NCBI GenBank assembly: GCA_905147135.1
Contig: LR990048.1
Span: 3,084,563 to 3,148,562, forward strand
From: Blastobasis lacticolella
Lineage: Eukaryota; Arthropoda; Insecta; Lepidoptera; Blastobasidae
Reading direction: 5' to 3'
DNA: 64,000 bases
Part shown: piece by piece, positions 50,085 through 61,329 of the stretch
Layout of the letters: every line of letters starts with the position of its first letter
Numbering within the stretch: position 1 is the first letter of the stretch
Notes under the pieces: model-generated
The model's database searches: none
Told to the model about the DNA's origin: nothing
Seen by the model: only the letters and a program-made list of their open reading frames with translations
Program-made: the position numbers and the translations under genes

Positions 50085-50165
50085 GTACTAAACGGTCACC
50101 CATCCTGTTACCGGCATCAGATCGCGTTGCTTAACATTTGTTAACGGTACGCAGTCACGCTGCCA
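50085..50165 (-). repeat. 5S-rRNA-like segment
   Basis: The minus strand reads 'gttaagcaacg' then ~20 bases then GGATGGGTGACCGTTTAGTA. The order and the GGATGGGTGACC block match the internal promoter (C box) half of 5S rRNA. The rest does not fold or match as a functional 5S gene, so it could be a 5S-derived SINE piece or chance. Confidence 0.4.
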
Positions 50166-50689
50166 AAAAGAGTGGGGCCGCTATAAAAACGTAGCTCAAA
50201 TGATTATTCAATGTATGCAATCTATATGAATAAATTTCTGCGAAAGTAACTATAACTTGCTTTGTAGACTTGTTTCTGAAATAATCAGCATTAAAAAAAT
50301 TTAGTTATAAAATTTTGGTTTCAAACAAATTATTTAATTAAACGCACACAGAACGCGAAAGCGTGATCGCTTTCTGCCGTCCCACAGGGTTATAAAAACG
50401 CGTAGCAATACTCTACGCTGTTCTCGTAGCAATTTACTACGACGTAGCAACGGCCTGCGTTTCTTCTTTCATTCCATACTAGAAATAAGGTAGTTATCAG
50501 AAAAACTCACGTAATTTTTTAAGAAACTCTAGTTTCCTCCCCCGGTTTCTTCACTAATTATGAATAATAAACATATTATAAACGTTTCGGAAGGAATTTT
50601 CTAACTGATTGTGGATCGCATCAAAATCCGTTGCTTGGCGTGTAACACTGAATCTAGAAGTCCAAAATATCGATGTACTGATGACACGA

Positions 50690-50785
50690 GTGCCAAGCGA
50701 AATGGTCTAAGAGGAGTAGGAATCTGGCCCCTCGCCTGCCGCGTGACAGTACAACCGGGATTTAACGCCAATATGATGATAATGT
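50690..50785 (+). repeat. RTE/SINE-A 3' tail
   Basis: 'tgccaagcgaaatggtctaa', 'ctggcccctcgcctgccgcg', 'caaccgggatttaacgcc' and ATGATGATAATG. The upstream codon block matches the RTE copy at 52560-52690, not the SINE. Confidence 0.55.
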
Positions 50786-50867
50786 TGTTTTTATTTTATT
50801 ATAAGTTTTTAAAATTTAAAATCATAGAATAAAATACGACCCACATACCAGTATTTAATTTTTTTTT

Positions 50868-50972
50868 TTATGTTACTTAGCAGACAAACAGGCAAGCGGG
50901 CCACCTGATGGAAAGTGGTCACCGCCGCCTATGGACATCAGCAACACCAGGGGAGTCACCAATGCGTAATTT
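50868..50972 (-). repeat. LINE-E-like 3' tail
   Basis: 'aggcaagcgggccacctgat', 'agtggtcaccgccgcctatg', 'aacaccaggggagtcaccaa', reverse of 35120-35215. Confidence 0.6.
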
Positions 50973-51129
50973 AAATTAAATTTTGCAGACATACCTAAAT
51001 CACGTAGCAATGGAATATTATGGTATCAGTGAGCTGATCTTATGATGGAGAGGGAAGGTAGCTATGGAAACTTCTAATAGAACACGTCAACGAAACGCAG
51101 TCCGACCAACTGAAACGTTATTGAAACTA

Positions 51130-51280
51130 ATATTATAAAGAAGCAATATGTGTTTGTATGTGACTTTGTTTGTTAGTAGTTATCTCCGAAACTACTGAAC
51201 CGATTTTGATAATTCTTTCATGATTCTGTGGCAGCTAGCCCTTATTACCGGAAAAATAATAGGGTAATGAAACAAAATCC
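51130..51280 (+). repeat. Repeat J copy
   Basis: 'attataaagaagcaatatg', TTTGTTTG, 'gaaactactgaaccgatttt' and 'attctttcatgattctg' as in 7176-7330. Confidence 0.5.
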
Positions 51281-51465
51281 AACTATTAAATCACAATCCA
51301 TCAAAATTATGTATCGTTCATGACAGATAACGTGGGGTCAGGTCTTATAAGGTGTGCGCCCACATCTTGCGCCAGGAAAGCGGGAAGGAGATGTATGAGT
51401 TCACGTTGTAGTCTCAAATCAGCACGAACCTGCAAAAAAATTTAGAGTTAATCATCTATCTTCGG

Positions 51466-51635
51466 CACTACAGGTATAGGTCAGCGTACCGAACGACAAG
51501 GGACTGGAACTGGCTTGCATATGTTTTCCCTGAGCGCTACAGCTTGGGTCTCTTTAAGACAAAAGTGAATAGGTATTTAATAGACAGTTATGCACCATCG
51601 TATACTGCACCTCTACTTAACATTTGGTGAGATAG
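51466..51635 (+). pseudogene. LINE RT extreme C-terminus
   Basis: Frame with YRSAYRTTRDWNWLAYVFPE, RYSLGLFKTKVNRYLIDSYA and PLLNIW then stop. The RT.RDWN...FP..YSLGLFK.KVNRYL pattern is common to Jockey-group C-termini. The catalytic part is absent. Confidence 0.65.
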
Positions 51636-52060
51636 CAGTCAATTACCTGACTATGTTTTAAGAAAGAAAAAATTGTAAGTTCCCTACCCCTGAAAACCGT
51701 TCTTTCCCTAGTTTAAAACATGATCTGCCGGCGCTCATCACCTCGGCACTCCGTCACAGAAATTGGCAGCGAAAGCTTGTCCCGCCGTTCATTAGGACAT
51801 TAATTTATGCCCAAGCCATTAAGCTGGCTCATTCCGGTGAAATCGAGTGTTTCATTTTAATGCCCCGGCGAAGGGATAAATTTTAAACAATAGCTCGTAA
51901 TAACTTTTCATGATGCTTGCTTGGAGGTCGACTATCGGGTCGAATTTTGTTTTCTGGTGGATAGAAAACTCAATAGTTATAAGTAACCATAAGAGCAGGT
52001 TATTTTGGTTGTAAAGGATTACTTTAGTTATGATCATGTTACGATGTTAGTGCAACCGGG

Positions 52061-52690
52061 GACATCGACAGCGACGTCAAAGCCCGAATATCCGCGAAAG
52101 ACAGGAATAGACAGCGCCAAAGTCCGAATATGGTTTGGGCCAAATGGCGGGAGGTTATATGTGTCATTTGTGACCCTATAATGCCGATAAAGCTGAATAG
52201 ACAAATCCATAAGACCACCATTAGACCTGTTGTCCTATACGGCAGCGAGATGTGTTACTGGAGTGACACAAGCACGAGCTGCGCATCACGGAAATGAAGA
52301 TACTGCAGTGTTTGTGGAGTTTCATGGAAGGATCGCATCCGAAATGCCCATATTCGGGGTAGCCTTGACATCCGTGACATCGATATAAGTTGCCAGAGTG
52401 CCGTTTTCGATGGTATAGCTATGTCTTGCGCAGACCGGCAAATTACGTAGGGAAGAAATGTTTGGTCATTCCCACCCACGCCTGGCACTGAAAGGAGAGG
52501 TCAGCCTAAGAAGATATAGTTTGACGTCGTTAAGAAAGACGTCATGCATGTCAATAAGCTCACCACTAAGGATTCCGAAGACCGAGCGAAGCGGACCAAG
52601 CGAAGTGGATCAAGAGGAGCAGGAAGGCGGACCCCGGGCCCTCGCATGCCGCGCGAGAGCATAACCGGCATATAACACCAAGTTTATGAT
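52061..52690 (+). pseudogene. RTE-clade LINE RT relic with 3' end
   Basis: In shifting frames: DIDSDVKARIS, WAKWREV, IPIKLNRQIHKTTIRPVVLY, GSEMCYW, DRIRNAHIRGSLDIRDI, then a basic block and the tail 'gcggaccccgggccctcg', 'gcgcgagagcataaccgg'. The order is that of RTE/BovB enzymes after the palm domain. Several stops and frameshifts. The tail is the same as that of SINE-A. Confidence 0.75.
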
Positions 52691-52734
52691 GTTCATGTGA
52701 CTTATATTTGTGGCATAATTAAGCACACAATCTT

Positions 52735-52845
52735 AAAGCGTGGGTGATGCCCCTGATATTGCAAACGTCCATAGGCTGCAGTGACTGCTGCTCATCGGGC
52801 ATTTCGTAAGCTTGTTTGCCACCTTAGTGATATAAAAAAACCCCT
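52735..52845 (+). repeat. LINE-E 3' tail
   Basis: 'gtgatgcccctgatattgca', 'aacgtccataggctgcagtg' and 'gcttgtttgccaccttagtg' plus A-run, as at 58600-58715. Confidence 0.6.
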
Positions 52846-53514
52846 CCTCGTTTCGTGTCGGTCGTAAGGTCCCTCTATATTAGACTCAAAGGGGGCTCAC
52901 TTAGCCAAACTAACCCTTTATTTCCTCGGCCAGGGCCAGCCCCTGAATAGTTAACAGTCTCTCTTTATGTTGCCGAGAAAAATAACCTTACAGAAAGGCC
53001 CTTTCGACACCCCGGATGCGACTGAATAATTTATTATGAAAAATGCGCGCTACAAAAGAGGTAATTTAGGGAGGCCTTTTTATAAAATAAAAGTATCGGG
53101 GAGGGCTCGCGTGGACTTTTTTGACGTTTGGGGACCACTTCTATATTTGTCTGTTTCTGACTATTTCTGGATTCGACCACTTCATCATTAGGCCGGGCCA
53201 TCCATATGAATCTATGCGAGCGATCAAAAACAGAGCCCATTTTTGAAACGCTCGCATCCACGAGAGCTCTCGCGTGCGCTACCTATTTCTTTTACACTCG
53301 TGTAGGTTGCTAGAGATAGAAAAGACTAGCAGTAGAAGGCGAGCGCTCGCGTGGATGCGAGCACTTTCAAATATGGCCCCAGTTCGAAACAGGACCATTT
53401 CTGCTTTTGACCACATCTTTATTTGACTACCTTAAGTACGGTGTGCATACATACAAACATGTGACTGGCTGCGAGATAATAATAAAGATTTTTTATAGCC
53501 TAGTGAGGCACACG

Positions 53515-53650
53515 TACGGACGTTCCGCCTGATGGAAAGCGGCTACCGCTGTCTAGAACATTTGTAGACTAAGGGGAGCGGATTTGGTGCCGGTCTTTGA
53601 GGTGCCTGTAGACGTGCCTTTTGAAGAACCCCATGTGTGAGATGTGACAG
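53515..53650 (-). repeat. LINE-F 3' fragment
   Basis: Pairs with 33470-33605: 'gcctgatggaaagcggctac', 'aaggggagcggatttggtgc' and 'gtgccttttgaagaac'. Confidence 0.55.
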
Positions 53651-53717
53651 GTGGTCAGTTTTTCTATGACGAAAGGCTCATTTACATTCGATAATGGTTC
53701 ATGGTAAATTTTCATTG

Positions 53718-53795
53718 CAAAAGCGTCGGTGGCTTAGTGGCTAAGATGTCCGACTCGTGAGTGAGAAGTGCCCGGTTTGAATCAGTACTGAATCT
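53718..53795 (+). repeat. SINE-A tRNA head
   Basis: AAAGCGTCGGTGGCTTAGTG, 'atgtccgactcgtgagtgag', B box CGGTTTGAATC. Body lost after ~70 bp. Confidence 0.65.
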
Positions 53796-54504
53796 CAATA
53801 TTTTTACGCCTTTTCAATTCCTAGCAAGATTTCTATAAAATACCTTCGGTAGGTATATAGATTTCATAACTCAGTCTCTGCCTGGACGTGTCGGAGACAA
53901 AGTGGCTTATTTTTAGGAATTCTTAAGACTGACAGATAATTTTTCAAGTGTCCTTTGCGTCATCTATTATTTTAATTTAAGCTTGAAAGTAGGAATTTTT
54001 AAAGGACGTATTTTTTTACATTAGGATTTATGGTCTGCAACGCCAATCTGGACGTTTAAAAATTCAGATGTCTATAATAAATTGTATTTCAATTGTGTAA
54101 CTAAAACTTAATGAGCATGTTAGCCGCCACTCCGCTGGTAGGCGTTGTCCTAATTGGTAACGGTACGTAAGACGTCGCGCCCGACCAATAGGAGACCTCA
54201 AAACCGCCCGTCGCATGATCGTTGCCAATTAGGACAGTGCCTAACAGTTCAGTTTCATCAATTTAGTTTTTTAAATGAACCATTATTTCAAATATTTTTT
54301 TTTCATTTCTATGTGTTTATTTTATTGCAAGTCCTTGGTCTAGGTTAGATAGCTTTTAGATGATAATGTGTTGATGTACTTACTTAGAAATCTGTTAGGA
54401 AACTTCAATTGAGACACTAAGCTCAGTTGTTTGATCTGTTCTGTATATTATTATTGTAAAATATGTACATTTGACGAGATATATACAGAAGAAATCTATG
54501 CAGT

Positions 54505-54655
54505 CTATGTAGCAAGGGTAGGCCTGCCACAGGGTGGACCGACGACCTGGTAAAGATCGCAGATACTAGCTGGAAGGCACAGGACCGGCCTTTGAGGAGA
54601 TGTCAGGACAAGGCCTATGCCCAGTAGTGGGCGCCTTGATGATGATAATACAGAA
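54505..54655 (+). pseudogene. LINE-B RT C-terminus and tail
   Basis: Codons RWTDDLVKIADTSWKAQDRP and AYAQ, a stop, then 'tgggcgcc' and TGATGATGATAA. Truncated 5'. Confidence 0.65.
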
Positions 54656-54769
54656 GAAAAGACAACTGACGCCTCCACCCTCATCACGGTCATTTATTGT
54701 TGTCGTGTTCGCGCACGATTTTTTTTGCTATTTAGTACTTGAACTTTTTGTGCCCACATCTACTGTTAA

Positions 54770-55220
54770 AGGACACCCTCCGGGCTAACGAGGGAGGCAG
54801 GAGGAGAACGCTCTTGAGTACCAGCGCGGCTGGTTATGCTGGTTATGCTGGACTCGCTATGCAAACTTAAGCGCATCAGCTAAACATTCCCTTGGGACTA
54901 CAGCCAGGAAGACTTTTCAGGCTTCATTGGATGCGAAACTCCATGGGGATGGGGTGCACAAAGCCTGAATCTATTAGAGTTATGCCTGGCTAAAAGTGCT
55001 TGGCCGTGTGGTGCCCGGCAGAGTAGAATAGCACCAATCCCTTACAGTCGTGGGTGTCGTACAAGGCGACTAATGGTTTTGAGGCAAAAGATCTAGAGTC
55101 TCCGTAGGCTGGAAAATGGGCAGCAACGTTTTCAAAGCCAAGCTAGGATATTATGGCAATAACCTCGCCTTTTGTGGAAGAGGCCTGCAGTGGACTGTTA
55201 TGGGCTGTGATGTTGTGATG
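54770..55220 (+). mobile_element. LINE-D 3' end, longest copy
   Basis: Joins the 'ggctaacgagggaggcagga' part (also 5315-5520) to the 'gtgtggtgcccggcagagta' and 'tcctgcagtggactg'-type part (24233, 59010, 60050, 60359). This shows that the two belong to one family. Ends 'gggctgtgatgttgtgatga'. Confidence 0.65.
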
Positions 55221-55756
55221 ATGTTGGTTATGAAAATAACTTTTTTCCTTAAAGGGTATCTTGGAAAGGTCTCCTGACCTCATCAGCAGAAGTCGCCACA
55301 CCGAGCCCGGCTTTATCAAAGTGAGGAATCGCATTTCATTGTGATTTGGTAAATTCGCACCGAGCCATAATTACGTCGCCCAGCTGACACGGACCTGGAA
55401 AAAATACGGATGCCATCTACACTAACGAGAAGTGAAGCATGCAAGGTACGACAAGTTCTTGACAATATATTTTGGTGTACATGACCTACTGTAAAGCACT
55501 TAAATAATTCGAGTAGCGTTAGCGTGAAGGCTCGATACATCGCCATCTCAATCGGTTCCGGTTTGAGCGAATGAGATGGCGATGTATAATCGGTCCAAGT
55601 TAGACGGTCGGGCTCGATGGACATGAACTCGCCCGCGCACAGTACACATTCTCACACATATACCAGGTCTTACAATCCATCCATTTTGTTTAGTTTTGTA
55701 CCGCGCTATCAGTCTAGTAACAGTGTCAACGCGCCAGCCATTTTTATGCTTTACTC

Positions 55757-56372
55757 ATGATTTTGAGAGTATTAGTCTGTATTTTTGTCAGTTCCGTGCC
55801 GGCTGAGTTGTTTAGGCCCCGCTATAAAGGGAACGAGAATAATGACCGCCGAAAATTAATAAATGAGATTACAAAAGATCTTATTACGCTCATTTCCCAG
55901 AGCACCGCCTCTGTAGGGGCAATAATTAGTAAAAGAAATGGCTGGGGAGATCTTAGAGCGGCGGCGGCGGGAATTTATCTAACAATGGTCGGTTGGGAGG
56001 AGACGGTGCGTGGAGCTTAGACGGTTGTTGGATGACACAGAATTGTAAAAGGGTTTGTATATTGTATGGATGTATGTATGTGTAAGCATTACCACTTCAA
56101 GAAATTTTCCTTTGCCGCTACAGAAACATTCATGGTATATGGTGCAATTTGAACCTAAATCAGTTTACTACAAGAAGGGAGAATTAAAATTAATGAATCA
56201 AATTAAATTCATGAATGCTATAAAAACCGTTTACAACTGCACAGTAATGCATACACTTATGCCCTTTGCTGTAAATTGTTGGGAATCTGAAATCAGTTTA
56301 GTTTTAACTACCTATAGTGCTAAAATATTAAAAACAGGAAGAAATCGTAGGGATAGAGCATTGGCGCCATGA
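55757..56372 (+). CDS. Candidate two-exon gene for a small secreted protein
   Basis: Not recognised. Exon 1 (55757-56005) opens with a convincing signal peptide (MILRVLVCIFVSSVPA, cleavage before ELF), then a charged segment and a serine/alanine-rich stretch. A GTGCGT donor at 56006 and a pyrimidine-led GCTACAG acceptor ending at 56123 give a 118-bp phase-0 intron. Exon 2 (56124-56372) adds 82 codons containing KHSWYMVQFEPK and NQIKFMNAIKTVYNCTVMH. Total 165 residues, three cysteines, no known domain. TCAGT, the arthropod initiator, is at ~55709. No AATAAA nearby. The alternative is an 87-codon unspliced frame, or chance. A LINE relic follows at 56492. Confidence 0.3.
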
Positions 56373-56491
56373 ACATTTTAATGTGAAGATGATTTAGTGA
56401 TGTTCAAATTCAAATTCGATATTGGCATTTAGGTGCAGAATTTTTTATTGAAGTACTTATTCAGTATATTCAGTACAATAATACTTTCAGG

Positions 56492-56680
56492 ATGTTGTTG
56501 CGACTGCCGTGGCGCTGCAGCACCTTTGGCATGTTTGCCGAGGCTCGAACAAATGATTTCTATGCGATAATACGCAGAAAAGTATTCTCCCTGATGAACA
56601 GAGTTTGCGGCACTCGCAACACCATCCTGAGGGCTGTGGCAGGTAAATGCGAGTGTCCCATCAGCCACCACTGGAAATAG
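56492..56680 (+). pseudogene. LINE RT C-terminal fragment
   Basis: Frame MLLRLPWRCSTFGMFAEART, IIRRKVFSLMNRVCGTRNTI, LRAVAGKCECPISHHWK, stop. The LLxLP...CSxxxMFAEAxxxxF...RK...SL..R..GxxNxIL signature is a LINE C-terminus. Truncated 5'. Confidence 0.65.
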
Positions 56681-57024
56681 GCAGTAGCTTCTGTACGACT
56701 TCGTTCTTATAGTCCGCCATATTTTATTCATACATATATGTAATTATTACTGACTAATTGGTATATTGTATTGTAATGACATGGAAAAATTTATGATTTT
56801 ATGAAATTGTTTGACATTGATATTTTTAGTTAATTGACATAAGTATGGAATTTGACATTGTTATTATTTTTATATTTTTGGTAATGAATTTAAAAACTAC
56901 TTACGTACCTAAAAAAATATGGAATTGTAAATTCTGAAATAAATGATTATTTTTATTTATTAATTATAATACTTGCTGATGTTAATTTTTATTATTTTAC
57001 TAAGTAAAGTAAGTAATCTTAAAG

Positions 57025-57245
57025 CAAAGATCTCCACAAATGCCGGTTCTGTGCTTTGCTTGTTGCCATGCAGCTGGTACTTGCGATATTTACCAGGTCC
57101 ACCTAGCGGGCCCACGCTGCGTCTTCCGGTTCGTCGCTGCGTTCCAGGCCGCTACTCAAGAACTTTACTGCCCCACCGGGCATGTGTTCTGCGACTTAAG
57201 CCTGGAAATCCATCGGGCTATGTTAACCTTAGTTTGCTTGCGGAT
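57025..57245 (-). repeat. LINE-B 3' region
   Basis: 'agatctccacaaatgccggt', 'tgttgccatgcagctggtac', then 'cacgctgcgtcttccggttc'. Matches 15363-15475 and 46965-47060. Confidence 0.55.
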
Positions 57246-57989
57246 CTCATCATTTTAGATACCCCGAGCAATGACTTGAATTTTTCATTGCTCGTTGGGT
57301 GTCAGATCAGCTTTCTTATAAGGCCCATAGTGAGAGGCCACATATACACTGATCAAAGACCTTCGTCTTGAGACGGCGATTTAGGGCGAAAATAAAAAGG
57401 AAGCTGGTATAAGTCCAGGTTGTTGACTTGCCTGTCGGTCCTGTAGACAAACGTTGCCTGGTAGAGATTGCTTGCAGTGGTCGCCTTTGCCCACAACTAG
57501 TTATGGTTTCTGTCGGAACCTTTTAATGTAATTATTTTTGTGTGAGCAATAAATAATTTTATCTATCTTTCAGAAGAAGCGTAGCTTCCTGGACGCTGCC
57601 TAACCGAGTTGGATTTGTCAATTGAGTTCTTTCTCGAAATTGGACCCACTTCGCGACTTGAAAACAAATGAAGTTTTATGCATGTATGTTTGTATATTAT
57701 AAGTGACTGTCAATTGCAATCTCCAAAAATAGTAGCAATTCCTTTTTAAAGGCGAACATCAGTTCCTCGAAGCAAATATTCAACATTTGACATGAGGAAA
57801 GCCAGAGCAGAAAATTAGGAAGCCACAAGAAAGGGATTCGACCTTCGTCTCTGTTCTTGCAACATTGTCTTTAATTCTTATTATACGTAACACTGTCCTT
57901 TTTTTATTAGGTTTATTATACAGGTTAGTAATGCACTGGATAGATCAAACAACTGAACTTAGGCTTTTGTAAGTAGAAATGTAAACCTC
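57246..57989. other. Unassigned stretch
   Basis: No recognised gene. 57520-57550 has 'gtgagcaataaataatttta', a possible retroposon 3' end. Confidence 0.35.
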
Positions 57990-58065
57990 TAATGTGGCAA
58001 ACAAGCTTACGGCCTGTCTGATGGTTAGCAGTCACCGCAGTCTAAGGACGTTTACAAATTATCAG
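57990..58065 (-). repeat. LINE-E 3' tail
   Basis: 'aatgtggcaaacaagcttac', 'tgatggttagcagtcaccgc', reverse of 58650-58715. Confidence 0.55.
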
Positions 58066-58179
58066 CTTTTATCTAAGTGTTGCAGTTGAGGTGACCTGTT
58101 AATTGGGGAGCTAGTTTTGCGTTTTATGTCGCAACACCGGAAGCATGTTTTAAGACAGAGCAACAGGGCGTGGCGTTAA

Positions 58180-58290
58180 ATAGATGGGCAACGCATTGGC
58201 GATACTCTTGGTGTTGCTAATGTCTATAGGCAGTGGTAACCACTTATCAATAGATGGCCCACTCGCCTGTTTACCAACCATATGTCATAA
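58180..58290 (+). repeat. LINE-E-like 3' tail
   Basis: 'gatgggcaacgcattggcga' and 'tgttgctaatgtctataggc', ending 'atgtcataaaaa'. Confidence 0.55.
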
Positions 58291-58529
58291 AAATTAATCT
58301 GCGACAGAATTCAAATACCGCCAGCAATGCGACATAATAACGAACGTGGCGGAAAAAGAAACTAACATGTCGCCATTATGAAGTGAGCACACTGCCGTCT
58401 CGTACAAACGAGCTAGCGCTCTCCTTCATCGAATTATGAGCAATTGACGTAGTAATGTTGGCGCCAAAATTCGACGGTTTAATGTGACTAATCTTAGGAG
58501 GTGTACAAATAAGGTTGATGGTTGTGGAA

Positions 58530-58715
58530 TGAATTACCTGGAGAGGTTTTCCCTGGATAGTACAACATGGAGTTCTTCAAGAAAGGGGTTACATGGGTTT
58601 TACGGGGTCGGTAACGCGTGGTGATGTCCCTGGTATTGCAAACGTCCATAGGCTGCGGTGACTGCTTACCATCAGGCGGGCCGTAAGCTTGTTTGCCACC
58701 TTAGATGTAATTATT
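58530..58715 (+). pseudogene. LINE-E RT C-terminus and 3' end
   Basis: Codons equivalent to WNELPGEVFPG and FFKKG at 33.7 kb, then 'ggtattgcaaacgtccatag', 'cttaccatcaggcgggccgt', 'gcttgtttgccacctta'. Plus-strand counterpart of 33633-33970. Confidence 0.65.
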
Positions 58716-59009
58716 GTCTTATTGACAATTAAACCGCGAAAACCTCATTATAATCGATTGAGTATTGAGATGTATGAGCGTATATGAAAAGCTTGGGGTG
58801 GGCGGATAATTGTGCCGATGAGTGCATATTCCGTTACATCTCAAAGCAAGTATATTTGAGAACTGTTTCAAATACCCATGCTTCCTATACTAGATCCTTT
58901 GTTGAACTCGAGTGCTACCTGATACTATCCTTGTTTACGCATAAGTTCTCGAGTGTGTTTGGAGTCTACTGCGCTATGAGACTAATTATAGAGTGTATAC
59001 TAGGTAGAC

Positions 59010-59245
59010 GTCATAACGGCCGTGTGATGTCCGGCAAGTACAAGGCGACTAATGTTTTCGAGGCTAAATATCAAGTCTTCGTAGGCTAGAATATGGACAT
59101 CAGCGTTTTCCATTGTTATATTTATAACACTGCGATCTCCAACCCGCCTGCCAAGCGTGGAGATAATGGCAATAACCTCCCCTTTCGTGGGAGAGGCCCT
59201 AAGTCCTGGAGTGGACTGTTATGGGCTGTGATGGTGTGATGACTA
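59010..59245 (+). repeat. LINE-D 3' tail
   Basis: 'ggccgtgtgatgtccggcaa', 'tacaaggcgactaatg', 'gcgatctccaacccgcctgc', 'aagtcctggagtggactg', end 'gggctgtgatggtgtgatga'. Confidence 0.7.
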
Positions 59246-59304
59246 GACGTAATGGACATGTACGAGTATTTATCCGTATTGGTGTTCTTTCATAATTTTA
59301 TTTG

Positions 59305-59370
59305 AAGACCTGTGAGGTTCACTGTTCTGTCACGCAAAAGGGTTCGTTTCGCGGCCGGGCAGAAAGTGGT
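59305..59370 (+). repeat. SINE-B head fragment
   Basis: 'gaagacctgtgaggttcact', 'gttcgtttcgcggccgggca' and 'gaaagtgg'. Cut by the next SINE. Confidence 0.5.
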
Positions 59371-59530
59371 TATACATTCAGTCGCTTGAATGTGCAGGCT
59401 TCATCACGATGTTTTCTCTCACCGTAAGAGCATCTGTTTGCATTCGACTAATGTACGTAATTCAGAAAATAGTCATTGGTACATGGCCGCAGTGGATTCG
59501 AATCCGCTACCTCTCGCTTACGAGTCGGAA
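59371..59530 (-). repeat. SINE-A, 5' half, minus strand
   Basis: 'acattcagtcgcttgaatgt' to 'tctcgcttacgagtcggaac' with B box GATTCGAATCCGC. Confidence 0.75.
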
Positions 59531-60049
59531 CTTTCTAGGTTCCTAAGAAATTTATTGTGTACCAATATATTTTCATTGAACAATAAACTAGTTTTACACA
59601 ATCTTGCAATCCCGACGTCTAGATATCTGTAGAATAATGCATTTGTCAGGGCCACTCGCCTCAATTCATAGCTAGAAGCCGGAAATTCGTGGGCGCTTCA
59701 GAAATTCAGCCTTTGAATGTAAGGCGCTATCGTCGGCGACCACGAATCGTTCTCAAACAGTCTAATTCACTTGGAGCAGTTCTTGGTACGAACTAGGGAC
59801 TCGCAGGTCTGCTATCGGCATTTGAATATGGTATGGAAGGCTGTTGAATCGATGTTATTATAATCATCTCGGTGTCAATTCTTATAACGTTCCAGAAACT
59901 GTACATACTGGTTTTTGATTTCAGGATAAATTAAAGCCTATGTGCTTTTCTGGGCCAAAAGCTTTATCTATTGCTGCTAAATTTCATCAAAACCCGTTCA
60001 GTAATTTTTGCGTGAAGGAGTAACAAACATCCTAACAATCTTTCGTATT

Positions 60050-60316
60050 TATCATCATCACAGCCAGTAACAGTCCACTGCAGGACTTAGGGCCTCTGCC
60101 ACGAAAGGGGAGGTTATTGCCATAATCTTTACGCTTGGCAGGCGGGTTGGAGATCGCAGTGTTTAAATATAACAATGGAAAATGCTGCTGCCCATTTTCC
60201 AGACTACGGAGACTCTTGATCTTTTGCCTCGAAAACATTAGTCGCCTTGTACGACACCCATGAGTTGGGAGTTGGGGTTGGTGCTATTCTACTCTGCCGG
60301 ACACCACACGGCCATT
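60050..60316 (-). repeat. LINE-D 3' tail, left arm of a large inverted pair
   Basis: Reverse copy ending 'ccggacaccacacggcc'. With 60359-60621 it forms a ~260-bp-arm inverted repeat with a 42-bp spacer. Confidence 0.75.
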
Positions 60317-60358
60317 CGCATATATATTTGTTTCAAACTAAACTCGCATTTACATATA

Positions 60359-60621
60359 TACATAGCCGTGTGGTGTCCGGCAGAGTAGAATAGCACCAAC
60401 CCCTAACACTCGTGGGTGTCGTACAAGGCGACTAATGTTATCAAGGCAAAAGATCTAGAATCTCCGTAAACTGAAAAAATGGGCAGCAGCTTTTTCCATA
60501 CTTTTATTTATAACACTGCGATCTCCAACCCGCCTGCCAAGCGTGGAGATTATGGCAACGCCTCCCTATTCGTGGGAGAGGCCCCTAGTCCTGCAGTGGA
60601 CTGTTTTGGGCTGAGATGATG
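60359..60621 (+). mobile_element. LINE-D 3' end with 19-bp target duplication
   Basis: Starts in the 'gccgtgtggtgtccggcaga' block, ends 'gggctgagatgatg', and is flanked by AAACTCGCATTTACAYATA at 60340-60358 and 60622-60640 (one mismatch). This fixes the 3' terminus of the family and shows a 5'-truncated, target-primed insertion. Confidence 0.85.
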
Positions 60622-60939
60622 AAACTCGCATTTACACATAGGTATTACATTAATCAAGACTTACAAGCGACATCTCGTGACCACGGCGGGTAATCCTTAT
60701 TTTAAGAGGGGAAATCTTCGAAAGATACCATGTTATCCGGGGGAATAATGTGGATGTGTGGGATTGCCCTGAAATTGACTCTACCCACTAAAACCGCTGT
60801 ATGTATCACAGCCGCTTTTTGTTGGAACACCTTAGGACCTCATAGATAGTTTTCTGTGGTGACGGTGGGTGTAACCCTACCGAAACGGCTGGAAAACAAA
60901 TCGAAAAATAACGTCGCGTGTGAGTCCCGATTTTTCTTT

Positions 60940-61270
60940 TTATGTCATACGGTAGGCAAACAGGCAAGCGGGCCACCTGATGGATAGTGGTCACCACTGC
61001 CTATAGACATTAGCAAAACCAAGAGTATCGCTAATGCGTTGCCCACCTCTATAACACGCAAAAAGGCAAATGCCCCTCCACTGCCAAAGCCACGGTTCCC
61101 CAAATCCCCACCCCATGGAGTGCTGGAAATCTTACTTACCGGCAGAAACACAATACTATTTAAAAGAGTAGCTGCAGTATTCTGTAAGGTGGAGGTACTT
61201 CCCCAGTCGGGCGGCTCCTTTTCGAACGGGATACCCCGCTATGCCCTACCTCTCTTAAAAAAGTAAAGTA
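60940..61270 (-). repeat. LINE-E-like 3' region, longest non-coding copy
   Basis: 'aggcaaacaggcaagcgggc', 'tagtggtcaccactgcctat', 'ctaatgcgttgcccacctc', then 'ccactgccaaagccacg' and a proline-rich reverse-frame segment. Same order as 22315-22510. Confidence 0.6.
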
Positions 61271-61329
61271 AATCCTGGAAAAATCCTAGATTGACATAAT
61301 AATTTCACATTTATAATATTAGTAGAATA

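Noticed and set aside
58784..59089. 101-codon plus frame
   Set aside because: Its last third is the non-coding LINE-D tail; the rest has no motif.
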